Shown here: positions 1 to 6,095 of the stretch, in pieces
Layout: every line of letters starts with the position of its first letter
Position numbering within the stretch: position 1 is the stretch's first letter
The notes under the pieces: generated by a model
Told to the model about the DNA's origin: nothing
What the model saw: only the letters and a program-made list of their open reading frames with translations
Databases searched by the model: none
Origin: a virus
Reading direction: 5' to 3' (one strand)
DNA: 41,980 bases
IMG/VR virus record: IMGVR_UViG_3300045993_000716
Span: 1-41,980 of that record
Program-made: the position numbers and the translations under genes

Positions 1-392
1 TCGTGGGCGGGGGAAGCAGTGGCGCACTGGATCACCCGACGCTCAGTGTGGCGCTGTTTGATAGTGTTGATGTGGTGGACGGTGCGGCGGTTCTGGCGAG
101 TGTGCCGATCCCGCCCGTGCCGATGTTTGCGGTGCTGAGTGCCGAGTGGCAGGGCGATACCTTGATTGTGCAAGCGGCTCCCGGCTGCCTCTATTTGGTT
201 GGCGGGCTACGGCCTCGCCAGTTCGTGGATTGCGGGCGAGCCGAGTATCGACTGATGGCGGGTGGTGTGGATCAGAATTTGACGCCAGTGGGTCGCACGC
301 TGGTGCTGGTGTCGCTGGACGGGCAAACAGAAACGGCCCGGCTGAAGGTGCCGAGCCGCTTTGTGGTGTGGCTGCCGATCTTGGCGGGCTAG
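1..392 (+). CDS. Partial phage structural protein, C-terminal end
   Basis: An open frame enters from the left edge and ends at a TAG stop at 390-392. A GTG lies at position 3, but no ribosome-binding site can be judged, so the gene is probably cut at its 5' end. The visible 129 residues are rich in Val, Leu, Gly and Pro with short alternating stretches, as in beta-rich tail proteins. I do not recognise a family. It is the only rightward gene left of the switch and converges on the leftward gene at 400-639, so it is most simply the last gene of the rightward late operon. A tail-tip or fibre role is inference from that context. Confidence 0.5.
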   Translation, partial: VGGGSSGALDHPTLSVALFDSVDVVDGAAVLASVPIPPVPMFAVLSAEWQGDTLIVQAAPGCLYLVGGLRPRQFVDCGRAEYRLMAGGVDQNLTPVGRTLVLVSLDGQTETARLKVPSRFVVWLPILAG

Positions 393-399
393 AGGCGCA

Positions 400-639
400 T
401 TACAGCGGCTCCCCTTCCCACTCCGTCACGCCCCGCTCCTTATCGTACGTTGCCGTCTCGCTGGCAATTCGCTCGCTGAGCCAGCGCGCCGCTAACACGT
501 CTGGCGTCGTCTGTTCAGCCGTTGCCAACAGGGCCAATTCGGCCATCCGCGCTTGGCCAAGCGTAACGCGGATACTGGCGGACTTGCGGCCAGCAGCGGC
601 CCGCCCGCCGCCCCAATTCTTGCGATCCCCGCGTGGCAT
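400..639 (-). CDS. Small basic protein, possible DNA-binding repressor of the 400-831 module
   Basis: This 79-residue protein has a basic Gly/Arg-rich N-terminus (residues 1-20) and then a segment starting SASIRVTLGQARMAEL that could form a ribbon-helix-helix fold. That assignment is tentative. Its ATG follows the stop codon of the upstream gene (640-831) directly, so the two are probably translated from one message. The pair lies behind a near-consensus promoter that carries a long inverted repeat (860-888). A DNA-binding protein as second gene of such a unit could be an autoregulator. It converges on the rightward gene ending at 392 with only 7 bases between stops. Confidence 0.55.
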   Translation of the reverse strand: MPRGDRKNWGGGRAAAGRKSASIRVTLGQARMAELALLATAEQTTPDVLAARWLSERIASETATYDKERGVTEWEGEPL

Positions 640-831
640 CTAGTCCTCTTCTGGCGCATTTACGAGCGTTGCCGTGCCGCCCTGAGCTACTGCCCACTTC
701 TGAGCGCCCAGCCACGATCCGCCAACGTAGCGCGCCTCTGGATTTTCTAGGAGCGTAAACGCCTTTAGCCCTTCCGCCAATCCCTCTGCTGCGATCTGCT
801 CTGCTGTGTACTCGCCTGCTTGCTCAATCAT
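640..831 (-). CDS. Small hypothetical protein, first gene of the promoter-proximal module
   Basis: The 63-residue acidic product has no family I recognise. Its first half looks alpha-helical (Glu/Ala rich). The second half has the motif YVGGSWLGAQKWAVAQGG. A purine-rich Shine-Dalgarno, GAAGGGAAA, precedes the ATG. Gene order and size would fit a two-gene toxin-antitoxin or regulator/effector pair with the gene at 400-639, but nothing in the residues proves this. Confidence 0.55.
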   Translation of the reverse strand: MIEQAGEYTAEQIAAEGLAEGLKAFTLLENPEARYVGGSWLGAQKWAVAQGGTATLVNAPEED

Positions 832-859
832 TGCCGTTTCCCTTCATTCATTCCTGCTT

Positions 860-888
860 ACACTTGAATTATAGCACTATTCAAGTGT
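860..888. promoter_or_regulatory. Inverted-repeat operator over the 868-895 promoter
   Basis: ACACTTGAAT at 860-869 and ATTCAAGTGT at 879-888 form perfect 10-bp arms separated by 9 bp. The repeat covers the -10 box and most of the spacer, so a bound protein would block the promoter. It does not resemble the GGTAAG operators of the lysogeny switch, so a different regulator is implied, perhaps the product of 400-639. Confidence 0.65.
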
Positions 889-895
889 ATGTCAA
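868..895 (-). promoter_or_regulatory. Strong sigma-70-type promoter for the 831-400 module
   Basis: Read on the minus strand, a perfect TTGACA (895-890) and a perfect TATAAT (873-868) are separated by 16 bases. The -10 box is preceded by TG one base away, giving an extended -10. It lies about 37 bases upstream of the ATG at 831 and just downstream of a leftward terminator (944-966), so the two-gene module has its own transcription. Confidence 0.85.
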
Positions 896-937
896 GCATC
901 CTGTATAGCTCTTGCGATTTCTCTCATAATTCGGGCA

Positions 938-966
938 ACCAAAAGCCCGCCGGATGAGGGCGGGCT
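938..966 (-). terminator. Rho-independent terminator, leftward
   Basis: Arms at 944-951 and 959-966 (AGCCCGCC/GGCGGGCT) form an 8-bp GC-rich stem with a 7-base loop. On the minus strand the stem is followed by CTTTTGGTTG. It would end leftward transcription arriving from the membrane-protein/FtsK operon before the separately promoted 831-400 module. Confidence 0.7.
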
Positions 967-978
967 TGGGTGGGGTTT

Positions 979-994
979 GTGTACCATGGTTCAC
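979..994. repeat. Dispersed palindrome, copy 1 (one mismatch)
   Basis: GTGTACCATGGTTCAC differs at one base from the 16-bp palindrome GTGTACCATGGTACAC found at four other intergenic places in the window. It lies between the stop of the leftward membrane-protein gene (1071) and the leftward terminator (944-966). Confidence 0.8.
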
Positions 995-1070
995 TTCTTC
1001 CGCATCCACGCAGGCCTGCGGGGGCAATCAGCGCGGCGCAGGGGATGGCGCAGCAGCCAGAAGCGCGGCA

Positions 1071-1787
1071 TTAAACGCGGCCTTTCCCGTCCTCAACGGC
1101 CTTACGAACAATTGCCTTCTTCTCATCCTCGCTCAGCGTGGATTGCTGCGCTTTCGCACAGCGCCCATAGTGACCAAACAGGGCTGCCGGCGTCTTCTTC
1201 GGTTCATCACAAAACGGGCAAACATACGGCATGAAGTCGTCACGCTGCTGCTGCTGCTGCTTTTCGGCATCGACCAGGCGGGCGCTGGCGTGCTCATGGA
1301 GAAACAAACTCAACAGCAACGAACAAAGCGATGGCACAACGCCCTCGACGATGGCAGGTGCACCCAGTACCATCCATTGATCGCGACTTGGCCAGATGAT
1401 TGCTTGCGTGTGCAGCTCCCCACCGAACAGCGCCGGGAACACATCCTTCAGTCCCACCATGACTCCAAAGAACACCGACGCCAGAAACCCGACGCCGATC
1501 AGGGCATTGGCCAGCCAGCGCTGATCGGCGTGTTTGACGGCAACCCCTGCCGCGCCCAGGTAGATGCACTCAATCGCGGCGGCGGCCATCCCACCAATGA
1601 TCGGGCCACGGCTTGGCAGATAGAACAGATAACTGGCATAGGCGCCCACGCCCGCAAAACAAAGGTTGGCGGCCAACAGCATGCGTTCGGGCTGGTTGAG
1701 TTCGCGCCATACGCCAATCAGTACGTCATAGAGCCAGGTGAGCGCCGCCCAGACCCCGCTCCATGGTGATATTAGTGTTGTTTGCAT
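1071..1787 (-). CDS. Multi-pass membrane protein with C-terminal zinc finger, next to the FtsK-like gene
   Basis: The start is the ATG at 1787, because AGGAG lies 8 bases upstream; an in-frame GTG at 1796 overlaps that site. The 238-residue product has about four hydrophobic segments in its first 160 residues. A polar Gln-run stretch follows, then a cytoplasmic-looking tail with a C-x2-C...H-x3-C pattern (CPFC...GHYGRC) that could bind zinc. It is the last gene of a leftward unit with the FtsK-like translocase at 2171-3550. Membrane proteins of this layout accompany TraB/FtsK-type transfer ATPases in some conjugative elements. A partner role is inference. No named family was recognised. Confidence 0.65.
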   Translation of the reverse strand: MQTTLISPWSGVWAALTWLYDVLIGVWRELNQPERMLLAANLCFAGVGAYASYLFYLPSRGPIIGGMAAAAIECIYLGAAGVAVKHADQRWLANALIGVGFLASVFFGVMVGLKDVFPALFGGELHTQAIIWPSRDQWMVLGAPAIVEGVVPSLCSLLLSLFLHEHASARLVDAEKQQQQQRDDFMPYVCPFCDEPKKTPAALFGHYGRCAKAQQSTLSEDEKKAIVRKAVEDGKGRV

Positions 1788-1886
1788 ACTAAGCACTCCT
1801 AGTACCTCAGCGAGGGTCTTACGAGGCCCCTGGCAGCACCCTGCGAGGGGATGTCGAGGGGCTTGGTTAGCCCGTCCGTCCGTCCG

Positions 1887-2186
1887 CTATTCCGTTGAAT
1901 CGGGCGCTGGCGTGGCTGGCGTGGGGACGGACGCTTGCGCTTCCTGCCAGCGCCGAAAGCTCCGCAAAAGTACGCCGTTCGTTTGCTCAACTGCCTGCTT
2001 GAACTCCATATCATCAGGAGTCGCACCAATAGAAAACGTCTGAAACTTTGTGCCACGGTCGTCAGGGCCAAGAGCAAACGACGCATAAAACAAGATGCCA
2101 TGCTGTTCGCAGATCCGCGAAATACGGAGGAGCAACGGGCGGATAGTTTTAAAAAAGCGCTGTTCGTTGTTCACACTTCCCCCCAT
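1887..2186 (-). CDS. Hypothetical protein overlapping the end of the FtsK-like gene
   Basis: A 99-residue product of unknown family. The centre has mixed helix and strand character (residues 10-75) and the C-terminus is a Pro/Thr/Ala tail. Its ATG at 2186 lies 16 bases inside the upstream FtsK-like gene, so translation is probably coupled. It sits between the translocase and the membrane protein, and may belong to the same functional unit. About 100 bases separate it from the next gene and contain only a weak GC-rich inverted repeat (1826-1831/1857-1862). Confidence 0.6.
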   Translation of the reverse strand: MGGSVNNEQRFFKTIRPLLLRISRICEQHGILFYASFALGPDDRGTKFQTFSIGATPDDMEFKQAVEQTNGVLLRSFRRWQEAQASVPTPATPAPDSTE

Positions 2187-3550
2187 ACGTCATTTGTAAA
2201 TTGCAGTCCCGCCACCTCGCGGGCATAATCGCGGCTGAACCCTCGCGCTTTCAGGTTGGCCAAGGCTTTGCGCGTGGCGCTTTCCTTGGTTGGCGGTTGG
2301 CATGGCTGGCTTGGCGGATACCAGCCCTGCCCTTGATACGGCAGATTCGACAATTCCACCACCCGACTCGTATCGAGTAAATGCACCTGCCCATGTCGGA
2401 TAATGGCAGCGGGGTGCTTCTGGCCGCTGTACAGCTTGCGGAGCACTTCACGCCGACTCGGATCGACATCTTCATTTAGGAGTAGCGGGATCTTCTCGCG
2501 CAGCGCCAGCCGGGTATAGTTGGCGCGCATACCGCCGCTCATGCCGATTTCCTCAACATTCGGGCTTTGGGTCATGAGCACGACTCGGATCTGCACTTCA
2601 CGCGCCAAGCTGCCAAGCGAGCGCGCAAACAGACTCCAGCGCGGGTCGGAGACCGTCCCCTTTTCGTTGCGGCAACTATCCATAATATCCGGCACTTCAT
2701 CGACCACCACGATCAGTGGCGTGAAGGCCCGTTCGCCACTGCCATAGGCTTGATAGCGCGTATCGAGTTCCTGGCGCACGCTATCTAACGCACTGAGGAT
2801 AGAGGCGAACTGCCGACCACTACCAACCACTGGCAACCCGTACCAGTCCTTGCCCTTTGGATCGATCACCAGCCCGTTTGCACCGCGCTCCAATGCATCA
2901 CGCAGAGCGATGCGGGCCATGGTCGTTTTGCCGCTATTCGTGCTCCCGGCGATTAAAATGTGCGGAGCCTCACTCAGCCACGGCAACCATTCGGAGTCGG
3001 GCGTTAATCCAATGGCAGGAGCGGCCAGTAGCGCCGGGGCTTCCACCTTGGGTTGCGACTGCTGTGGACTCGTCCAGGTCGTGATCAGCGGGTGCTCCAT
3101 CGCCGCAATCTTGGCCGTCTCGTAGGCCAGATGCGCCGCTTCTGCCGCAATCGGATCGGCGTTCAGTACCATCATGCTATCAATGGGTACATCGAAGCGG
3201 CTGCGGATAATCCGGCTGCGTTGCGTCCGATAGAATAGCCACATCACCAGCGAATAACCCAACGCCAGCAGGCTCGTCGCGGCTACCACTAACAGCAGCA
3301 GGCCGAATGCGCTACCGATCCACGGCAGATCGAACAACAGCGCCTGTACCGCACTGTAGGCCGCCCACAACAGCAGCAGCACCGGCAGCAGGGCGGCAGC
3401 CGTAATAATCAGCCACGCCTGAGCAGGCAGACGGGTACGCGGCTCGTCACGTCGCGAGATCGGCGTGTGTGGGTGCGGCTGGCCGGGGCCTTGCGGGCTG
3501 GCGTTGGGCTTATCAAGTGAGTCGATAAGGATAGGGCCGGGATCTCTCAT
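2171..3550 (-). CDS. FtsK/SpoIIIE-like DNA translocase ATPase with two membrane segments
   Basis: The ATG at 3550 has an excellent Shine-Dalgarno (AAGGAGG, 9 bases upstream), which makes the product 459 residues; an open extension to 3604 is discounted. Residues about 45-70 and 78-106 are two transmembrane segments. The ATPase follows, with Walker A AGSTNSGKTT (201-210), Walker B LIVVVDE (279-285) and a later TQS motif. This order is that of membrane-anchored FtsK/TraB/VirD4-type pumps that move double-stranded DNA. The last 40 residues look like a small helical domain. Tailed phages package DNA with terminase, which is also present here, so this pump probably serves another task such as conjugative transfer, segregation or DNA entry. 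That role is inference. Confidence 0.85.
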   Translation of the reverse strand: MRDPGPILIDSLDKPNASPQGPGQPHPHTPISRRDEPRTRLPAQAWLIITAAALLPVLLLLWAAYSAVQALLFDLPWIGSAFGLLLLVVAATSLLALGYSLVMWLFYRTQRSRIIRSRFDVPIDSMMVLNADPIAAEAAHLAYETAKIAAMEHPLITTWTSPQQSQPKVEAPALLAAPAIGLTPDSEWLPWLSEAPHILIAGSTNSGKTTMARIALRDALERGANGLVIDPKGKDWYGLPVVGSGRQFASILSALDSVRQELDTRYQAYGSGERAFTPLIVVVDEVPDIMDSCRNEKGTVSDPRWSLFARSLGSLAREVQIRVVLMTQSPNVEEIGMSGGMRANYTRLALREKIPLLLNEDVDPSRREVLRKLYSGQKHPAAIIRHGQVHLLDTSRVVELSNLPYQGQGWYPPSQPCQPPTKESATRKALANLKARGFSRDYAREVAGLQFTNDVWGEV

Positions 3551-3554
3551 GGTA

Positions 3555-3779
3555 TTAATCCTCCTTGCGCCGTAGCACCGTGTACGGCACGTCGCCATGC
3601 TCATCGGTCAGATCCTGGAGCGTGGCATAGATCGGCACGTAGCCAATGCTGGTGTGCTGGTTAATTGCCTCGGCTACCGTGGTTTGGCGGCCCGTCACCG
3701 GATCGATAGCGACTGGCCAGCGGCGTAGCACGCCAACGGGCATGAAATAGTCAGTGGTTGGGCCAAAGCGATCTTTCAC
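3555..3779 (-). CDS. Small hypothetical protein upstream of the FtsK-like gene
   Basis: The GTG at 3779 shares bases with the TGA stop of the upstream Lar-like gene (GTGA overlap), so I take it as the start; a TTG at 3794 is also possible. The product has 74 residues. It has the motif GRQTTVAEAINQHTSIGYVPIY and a charged C-terminus. No family was recognised. Its stop lies 4 bases before the FtsK-like ATG, so it belongs to the same leftward operon. Confidence 0.6.
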   Translation of the reverse strand: MKDRFGPTTDYFMPVGVLRRWPVAIDPVTGRQTTVAEAINQHTSIGYVPIYATLQDLTDEHGDVPYTVLRRKED

Positions 3780-4099
3780 GTCGCTGCCTGCCAATCCGCA
3801 ATCATCGCACGCACGTCCTCACGACCATTGCAGTAGGTGTGATAGCCGTCGTCTGAAAGTTCATCCTCGTGTGTCCACTTCGGACTATCAAGGTGCAACT
3901 CAATCGCTGCGATCAATGCCACGGCAGCAGCCACGCGATTCCACGCCGCAATGGCCTCCATGTCATTCGGATGTTGCGATCCGCTCGCGCCGCATTCCGT
4001 ACACTCCACAAAGTGCCAGTTGCCGGATGTTGGCAAAAACAGGCGGGTATGTGGGCTGCTGCAGTAGGGACATGCGGCGATAGATGGGAGGGCGCTCAC
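3776..4099 (-). CDS. Lar-like restriction-alleviation family protein
   Basis: The GTG at 4099 overlaps the stop of the ASCH gene as GTGA, which gives 107 residues. Near the N-terminus there is a zinc-ribbon pattern: CPYC, then about 20 residues later VECTECGA, then AIAAWNRV. This C-x2-C...C-x2-C...AWNR arrangement is the hallmark of the Lar family, found in phages and prophages. The Rac prophage Lar protein eases type I restriction. The C-terminal half (residues 60-107) is extra and unknown. Protection from host restriction is inferred from the family and not shown. Confidence 0.7.
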   Translation of the reverse strand: MSALPSIAACPYCSSPHTRLFLPTSGNWHFVECTECGASGSQHPNDMEAIAAWNRVAAAVALIAAIELHLDSPKWTHEDELSDDGYHTYCNGREDVRAMIADWQAAT

Positions 4100-4590
4100 T
4101 GTTGCCACTCCCACAGGCCCAACGAGCCGTTACAAAAGACAGGCGTATCAAGTGGCTGCACATCGGCCAACAGCCACGCCCAACGGTTCGGCGTGTAATC
4201 GCCAAAGGTATATTCTTGGCTGATGTTGCCGGGCGGGACTGTCCACTGCTCATCAGTGGTGAGTGGCGCGAACTCGCCCGCCATCTGGCCGCGCTTGACG
4301 GTCATATACAGGTCGGTTGGCACGCAATCCACCAGCGTACAGGTTGCGATGATTGCGCCGAGTGGCAAACGTCCAGGATTGCCAAAGCCACTTGTCAGCA
4401 GCGCACTCGCAAACGGTTGCGATAGCCCTAATTGCATCAGCCCACGCATCCCGCCAACACTCGCCAGCCCCTTGGCGGCATGGATCGCGAGTGGCCCGCG
4501 ATAGGCTGTGCGCCAACTTCGCGTTTCGATGCGCTTGGCGCCGATGGCCACCAACGTGGCCCATGGCTGAGTCAGGGTGAGTGCCTTCAT
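4096..4590 (-). CDS. ASCH domain protein
   Basis: This 164-residue protein begins MKALTLTQPWATLVAIGAKR, with ETRSWRTAYRGPLAIHAAKG following. That is the classic N-terminal signature of small stand-alone ASCH-domain proteins (a PUA-like beta-barrel fold thought to bind RNA). The middle has LPLGAIIATCTLVDC, another typical ASCH strand, and the C-terminus ends GLWEW. ASCH proteins are common in phage genomes but their role is mostly unknown; modified-base or RNA handling has been proposed. Its ATG overlaps the upstream stop as ATGA, so it is translationally coupled inside the leftward operon. Confidence 0.85.
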   Translation of the reverse strand: MKALTLTQPWATLVAIGAKRIETRSWRTAYRGPLAIHAAKGLASVGGMRGLMQLGLSQPFASALLTSGFGNPGRLPLGAIIATCTLVDCVPTDLYMTVKRGQMAGEFAPLTTDEQWTVPPGNISQEYTFGDYTPNRWAWLLADVQPLDTPVFCNGSLGLWEWQQ

Positions 4591-4844
4591 TCCATCGCCT
4601 CTCGGCTTCTCGCATTCCCAACCGGCGCGCTCTCCTCCAGCGGCTCGGGATCGTCGCCTCGGGCCTGGGCATCCAGCCGTCGCACGGTGGCGCGATTGAC
4701 GTAGTGAATATTGGGGCGGCCTAGTCGAGCATGCGACAGGAAGGCCGCATACCAGATATAGGCAAACAATCCGAACAGCAGGATGATGATCAGCAGTTGG
4801 GTTGGTTTGTCGAATTGCGACAAGATGGATGGATGGAAGATCAT
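4587..4844 (-). CDS. Small single-pass membrane protein
   Basis: The ATG at 4844 overlaps the upstream stop (ATGA), giving 85 residues. Residues about 17-40 (QLLIIILLFGLFAYIWYAAF) form one transmembrane helix. The remainder is a basic then acidic cytoplasmic tail. No family was recognised. It is coupled on both sides, to the gene at 4841-5086 and to the ASCH gene. Confidence 0.65.
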   Translation of the reverse strand: MIFHPSILSQFDKPTQLLIIILLFGLFAYIWYAAFLSHARLGRPNIHYVNRATVRRLDAQARGDDPEPLEESAPVGNARSREAME

Positions 4845-5086
4845 GGCTTCACCCAATCTTCCCGAATGGGCAATTCAAGATCGGCGCAAACCTCACTCCA
4901 ATGCCGCCCAATCCGAACCCCTTCAAAATACAGCGCCCATAGGTCGCCAACCGTCAGTTTTCGGCCTGTATCCTGATTCGCAAGCCAGCGGAGATAATCG
5001 AGAAACTCGGCAATCATGGCAGTGGCGCGATCGACTTCCCCGATCTCTATCATCTCTCCCAATGCGTGCAATGCTCGTGGTGTCAT
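4841..5086 (-). CDS. Small hypothetical helical protein
   Basis: Although the frame is open much further upstream, the ATG at 5086 overlaps the stop of the preceding gene as ATGA, and the upstream residues look like noise. The 81-residue product is acidic and probably helical, with Trp-rich segments (YLRWLANQDTGRKL, DLWALYFEGVRIG). The family is unknown. It is part of the coupled chain 5328-4587. Confidence 0.6.
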   Translation of the reverse strand: MTPRALHALGEMIEIGEVDRATAMIAEFLDYLRWLANQDTGRKLTVGDLWALYFEGVRIGRHWSEVCADLELPIREDWVKP

Positions 5087-5328
5087 CGCCGCACCTGCTT
5101 TGGTGCAATCGGCGTGGCCTGGCTGCGCTGAAGCTGCGTGCTGCCATCGGCGCACGTTGATCGCGTGACGCCTTCCATGAGCGTTTCGCTGCGAGTGGCG
5201 GCACACGCTGTTGGGGTTGGGTGTGCGCTCGCACCAACCGGAAGCGGCGCGAACAGGGTGAGTAGGAACGCGACAATCAGCAGGATCGTCGCACCGATGA
5301 TCGCGAGATGAACGCGGTATGGTATCAT
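5083..5328 (-). CDS. Small membrane-anchored or secreted protein
   Basis: AAAGG lies 7 bases before the ATG at 5328. The 81-residue product has one hydrophobic segment (residues about 7-28, HLAIIGATILLIVAFLLTLF). A short polar region with three Cys residues and a basic tail follow. It could be a membrane anchor or an uncleaved signal sequence. No family was recognised. Confidence 0.6.
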   Translation of the reverse strand: MIPYRVHLAIIGATILLIVAFLLTLFAPLPVGASAHPTPTACAATRSETLMEGVTRSTCADGSTQLQRSQATPIAPKQVRR

Positions 5329-5360
5329 GGCAATGCCTTTCTTTGAACGGTTGGGCAATA

Positions 5361-5397
5361 GGGCTGGGAGATTGTTTTCCAGGCACGCTCCCGGCCC
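5361..5397. other. Intercistronic hairpin
   Basis: GGGCTGGGAG (5361-5370) and CTCCCGGCCC (5388-5397) pair over 10 bp with one wobble, separated by 17 bases. On the leftward transcript the pair has one C-A mismatch and no T run follows. It may stabilise or process the message between the excisionase-like gene and the next gene rather than terminate it. Confidence 0.4.
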
Positions 5398-5609
5398 TAC
5401 GGATTCAGTTCAACCCCACGCCTCTGGGCGAGTGCCTCCACTTCCTTCGGGTCAAAAAACTTCCATTCCCGCGTGCCTCGGCTGCGCGAGATGAACGACA
5501 ATTCGCCGGTTTGCGTGAGATTGTGTACCGTTTCCCGCGAACACTGCAACCGCTCGGCTACTTCCCCGGTGCCCATCGTGTAGCGTTTTGGTTCTTCTAT
5601 CACTGGCAT
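5397..5609 (-). CDS. Excisionase-like helix-turn-helix protein
   Basis: A 70-residue protein. Residues about 12-65 match the MerR/excisionase-type winged HTH: GTGEVAERLQCSRETVHNLT is followed by a wing and the FFDPKEVEAL element. The ATG at 5609 follows a run of G that can act as the binding site; a GTG at 5612 is also open. It lies two genes from the large serine integrase. Recombination directionality factors of serine integrases are diverse, and this small DNA-binding protein is a candidate. It could also be an ordinary regulator. Confidence 0.7.
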   Translation of the reverse strand: MPVIEEPKRYTMGTGEVAERLQCSRETVHNLTQTGELSFISRSRGTREWKFFDPKEVEALAQRRGVELNP

Positions 5610-5640
5610 CACCCCCTTTCTGATTGGGCGTTACACGCCC

Positions 5641-5973
5641 TTACGCGCTCATTGCAATTGGCGAACGATAGACGCACACGAGTTCTTGGCAGTAGGCCAT
5701 GCTATCAGGATCGTTTGGGTTATCAGGCGCGACTGCAATAAGAATAAATTGTGTTTGCGGATCGTAGGTCAGAAGTTGCGCCGTCATCCAATCCACATCA
5801 AACGGCGCATCTTCAGACTCGAATGACATTGGGAGATAAGTCATTGAAATGTCTTTTGCAAGCGCCGCATCAACAACCAATAAAAAGCCACGCCCGACTC
5901 GTGCGTAACCGTCCTTGGCTTTTTGCTCGATTGCATCTGCTAAATCGCTACGAAATTGGAGTGAAGAGATCAT
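5641..5973 (-). CDS. Hypothetical protein with its own regulated promoter
   Basis: The ATG at 5973 has GAGGGGCG 4 bases upstream and is preferred over a TTG at 6003. The product has 110 residues. It starts with a helical stretch, then FLLVVDAALAKDISMTYLPM, and is acidic towards the C-terminus with two Cys near the end. No family was recognised. It has a promoter of its own at 6005-6033, separated from the integrase by a terminator, so it is expressed independently of the integrase and together with the downstream excisionase-like gene. Confidence 0.6.
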   Translation of the reverse strand: MISSLQFRSDLADAIEQKAKDGYARVGRGFLLVVDAALAKDISMTYLPMSFESEDAPFDVDWMTAQLLTYDPQTQFILIAVAPDNPNDPDSMAYCQELVCVYRSPIAMSA

Positions 5974-6004
5974 TTTTCGCCCCTCATCTGTCAGAACTGC
6001 CAAG

Positions 6005-6033
6005 AGTGTACACTATACTGTCAAGAGTGTCAA
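6005..6033 (-). promoter_or_regulatory. Promoter with operator palindrome over the -10 box
   Basis: On the minus strand TTGACA (6033-6028) and TACACT (6010-6005) are 17 bases apart. The -10 hexamer lies in a perfect 10-bp palindrome AGTGTACACT (6005-6014). The 9-mer CAAGAGTGT also occurs as a direct repeat at 6001-6009 and 6022-6030, 21 bp apart or two helical turns, which fits cooperative binding. It would drive 5973 leftward. Confidence 0.65.
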
Positions 6034-6039
6034 GCGCAG

Positions 6040-6069
6040 AACAAAACAAAACCCCGCTTTTCAGCGGGG
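6040..6069 (-). terminator. Rho-independent terminator after the integrase
   Basis: CCCCGCT (6052-6058) and AGCGGGG (6063-6069) form a 7-bp stem with a 4-base loop. On the minus strand TTTTGTTTTGTTCT follows. It lies 27 bases beyond the integrase stop and insulates the downstream gene. Confidence 0.85.
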
Positions 6070-6072
6070 CGT

Positions 6073-6088
6073 GTGTACCATGGTACAC
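6073..6088. repeat. Dispersed palindrome, copy 2
   Basis: A perfect GTGTACCATGGTACAC lies between the integrase stop (6096) and its terminator (6052-6069), 7 bases from the stop. Confidence 0.9.
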
Positions 6089-6095
6089 GTTTAGT

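Noticed and set aside
954-1769. A 271-codon plus-strand frame over the membrane-protein gene
   Set aside because: It opens inside a terminator, has no binding site, and runs antisense to a convincing gene with clear membrane segments.
4841-5386. A 181-codon protein starting at 5386
   Set aside because: The first 100 residues are Arg/His/Pro-rich noise overlapping 5083-5328; the ATG at 5086 with an ATGA overlap is the better start.
6001-6095. attP for the serine integrase
   Set aside because: The stretch beside the integrase has repeats, but they are explained by a promoter-operator and a terminator. Without the host junctions the crossover site cannot be named.
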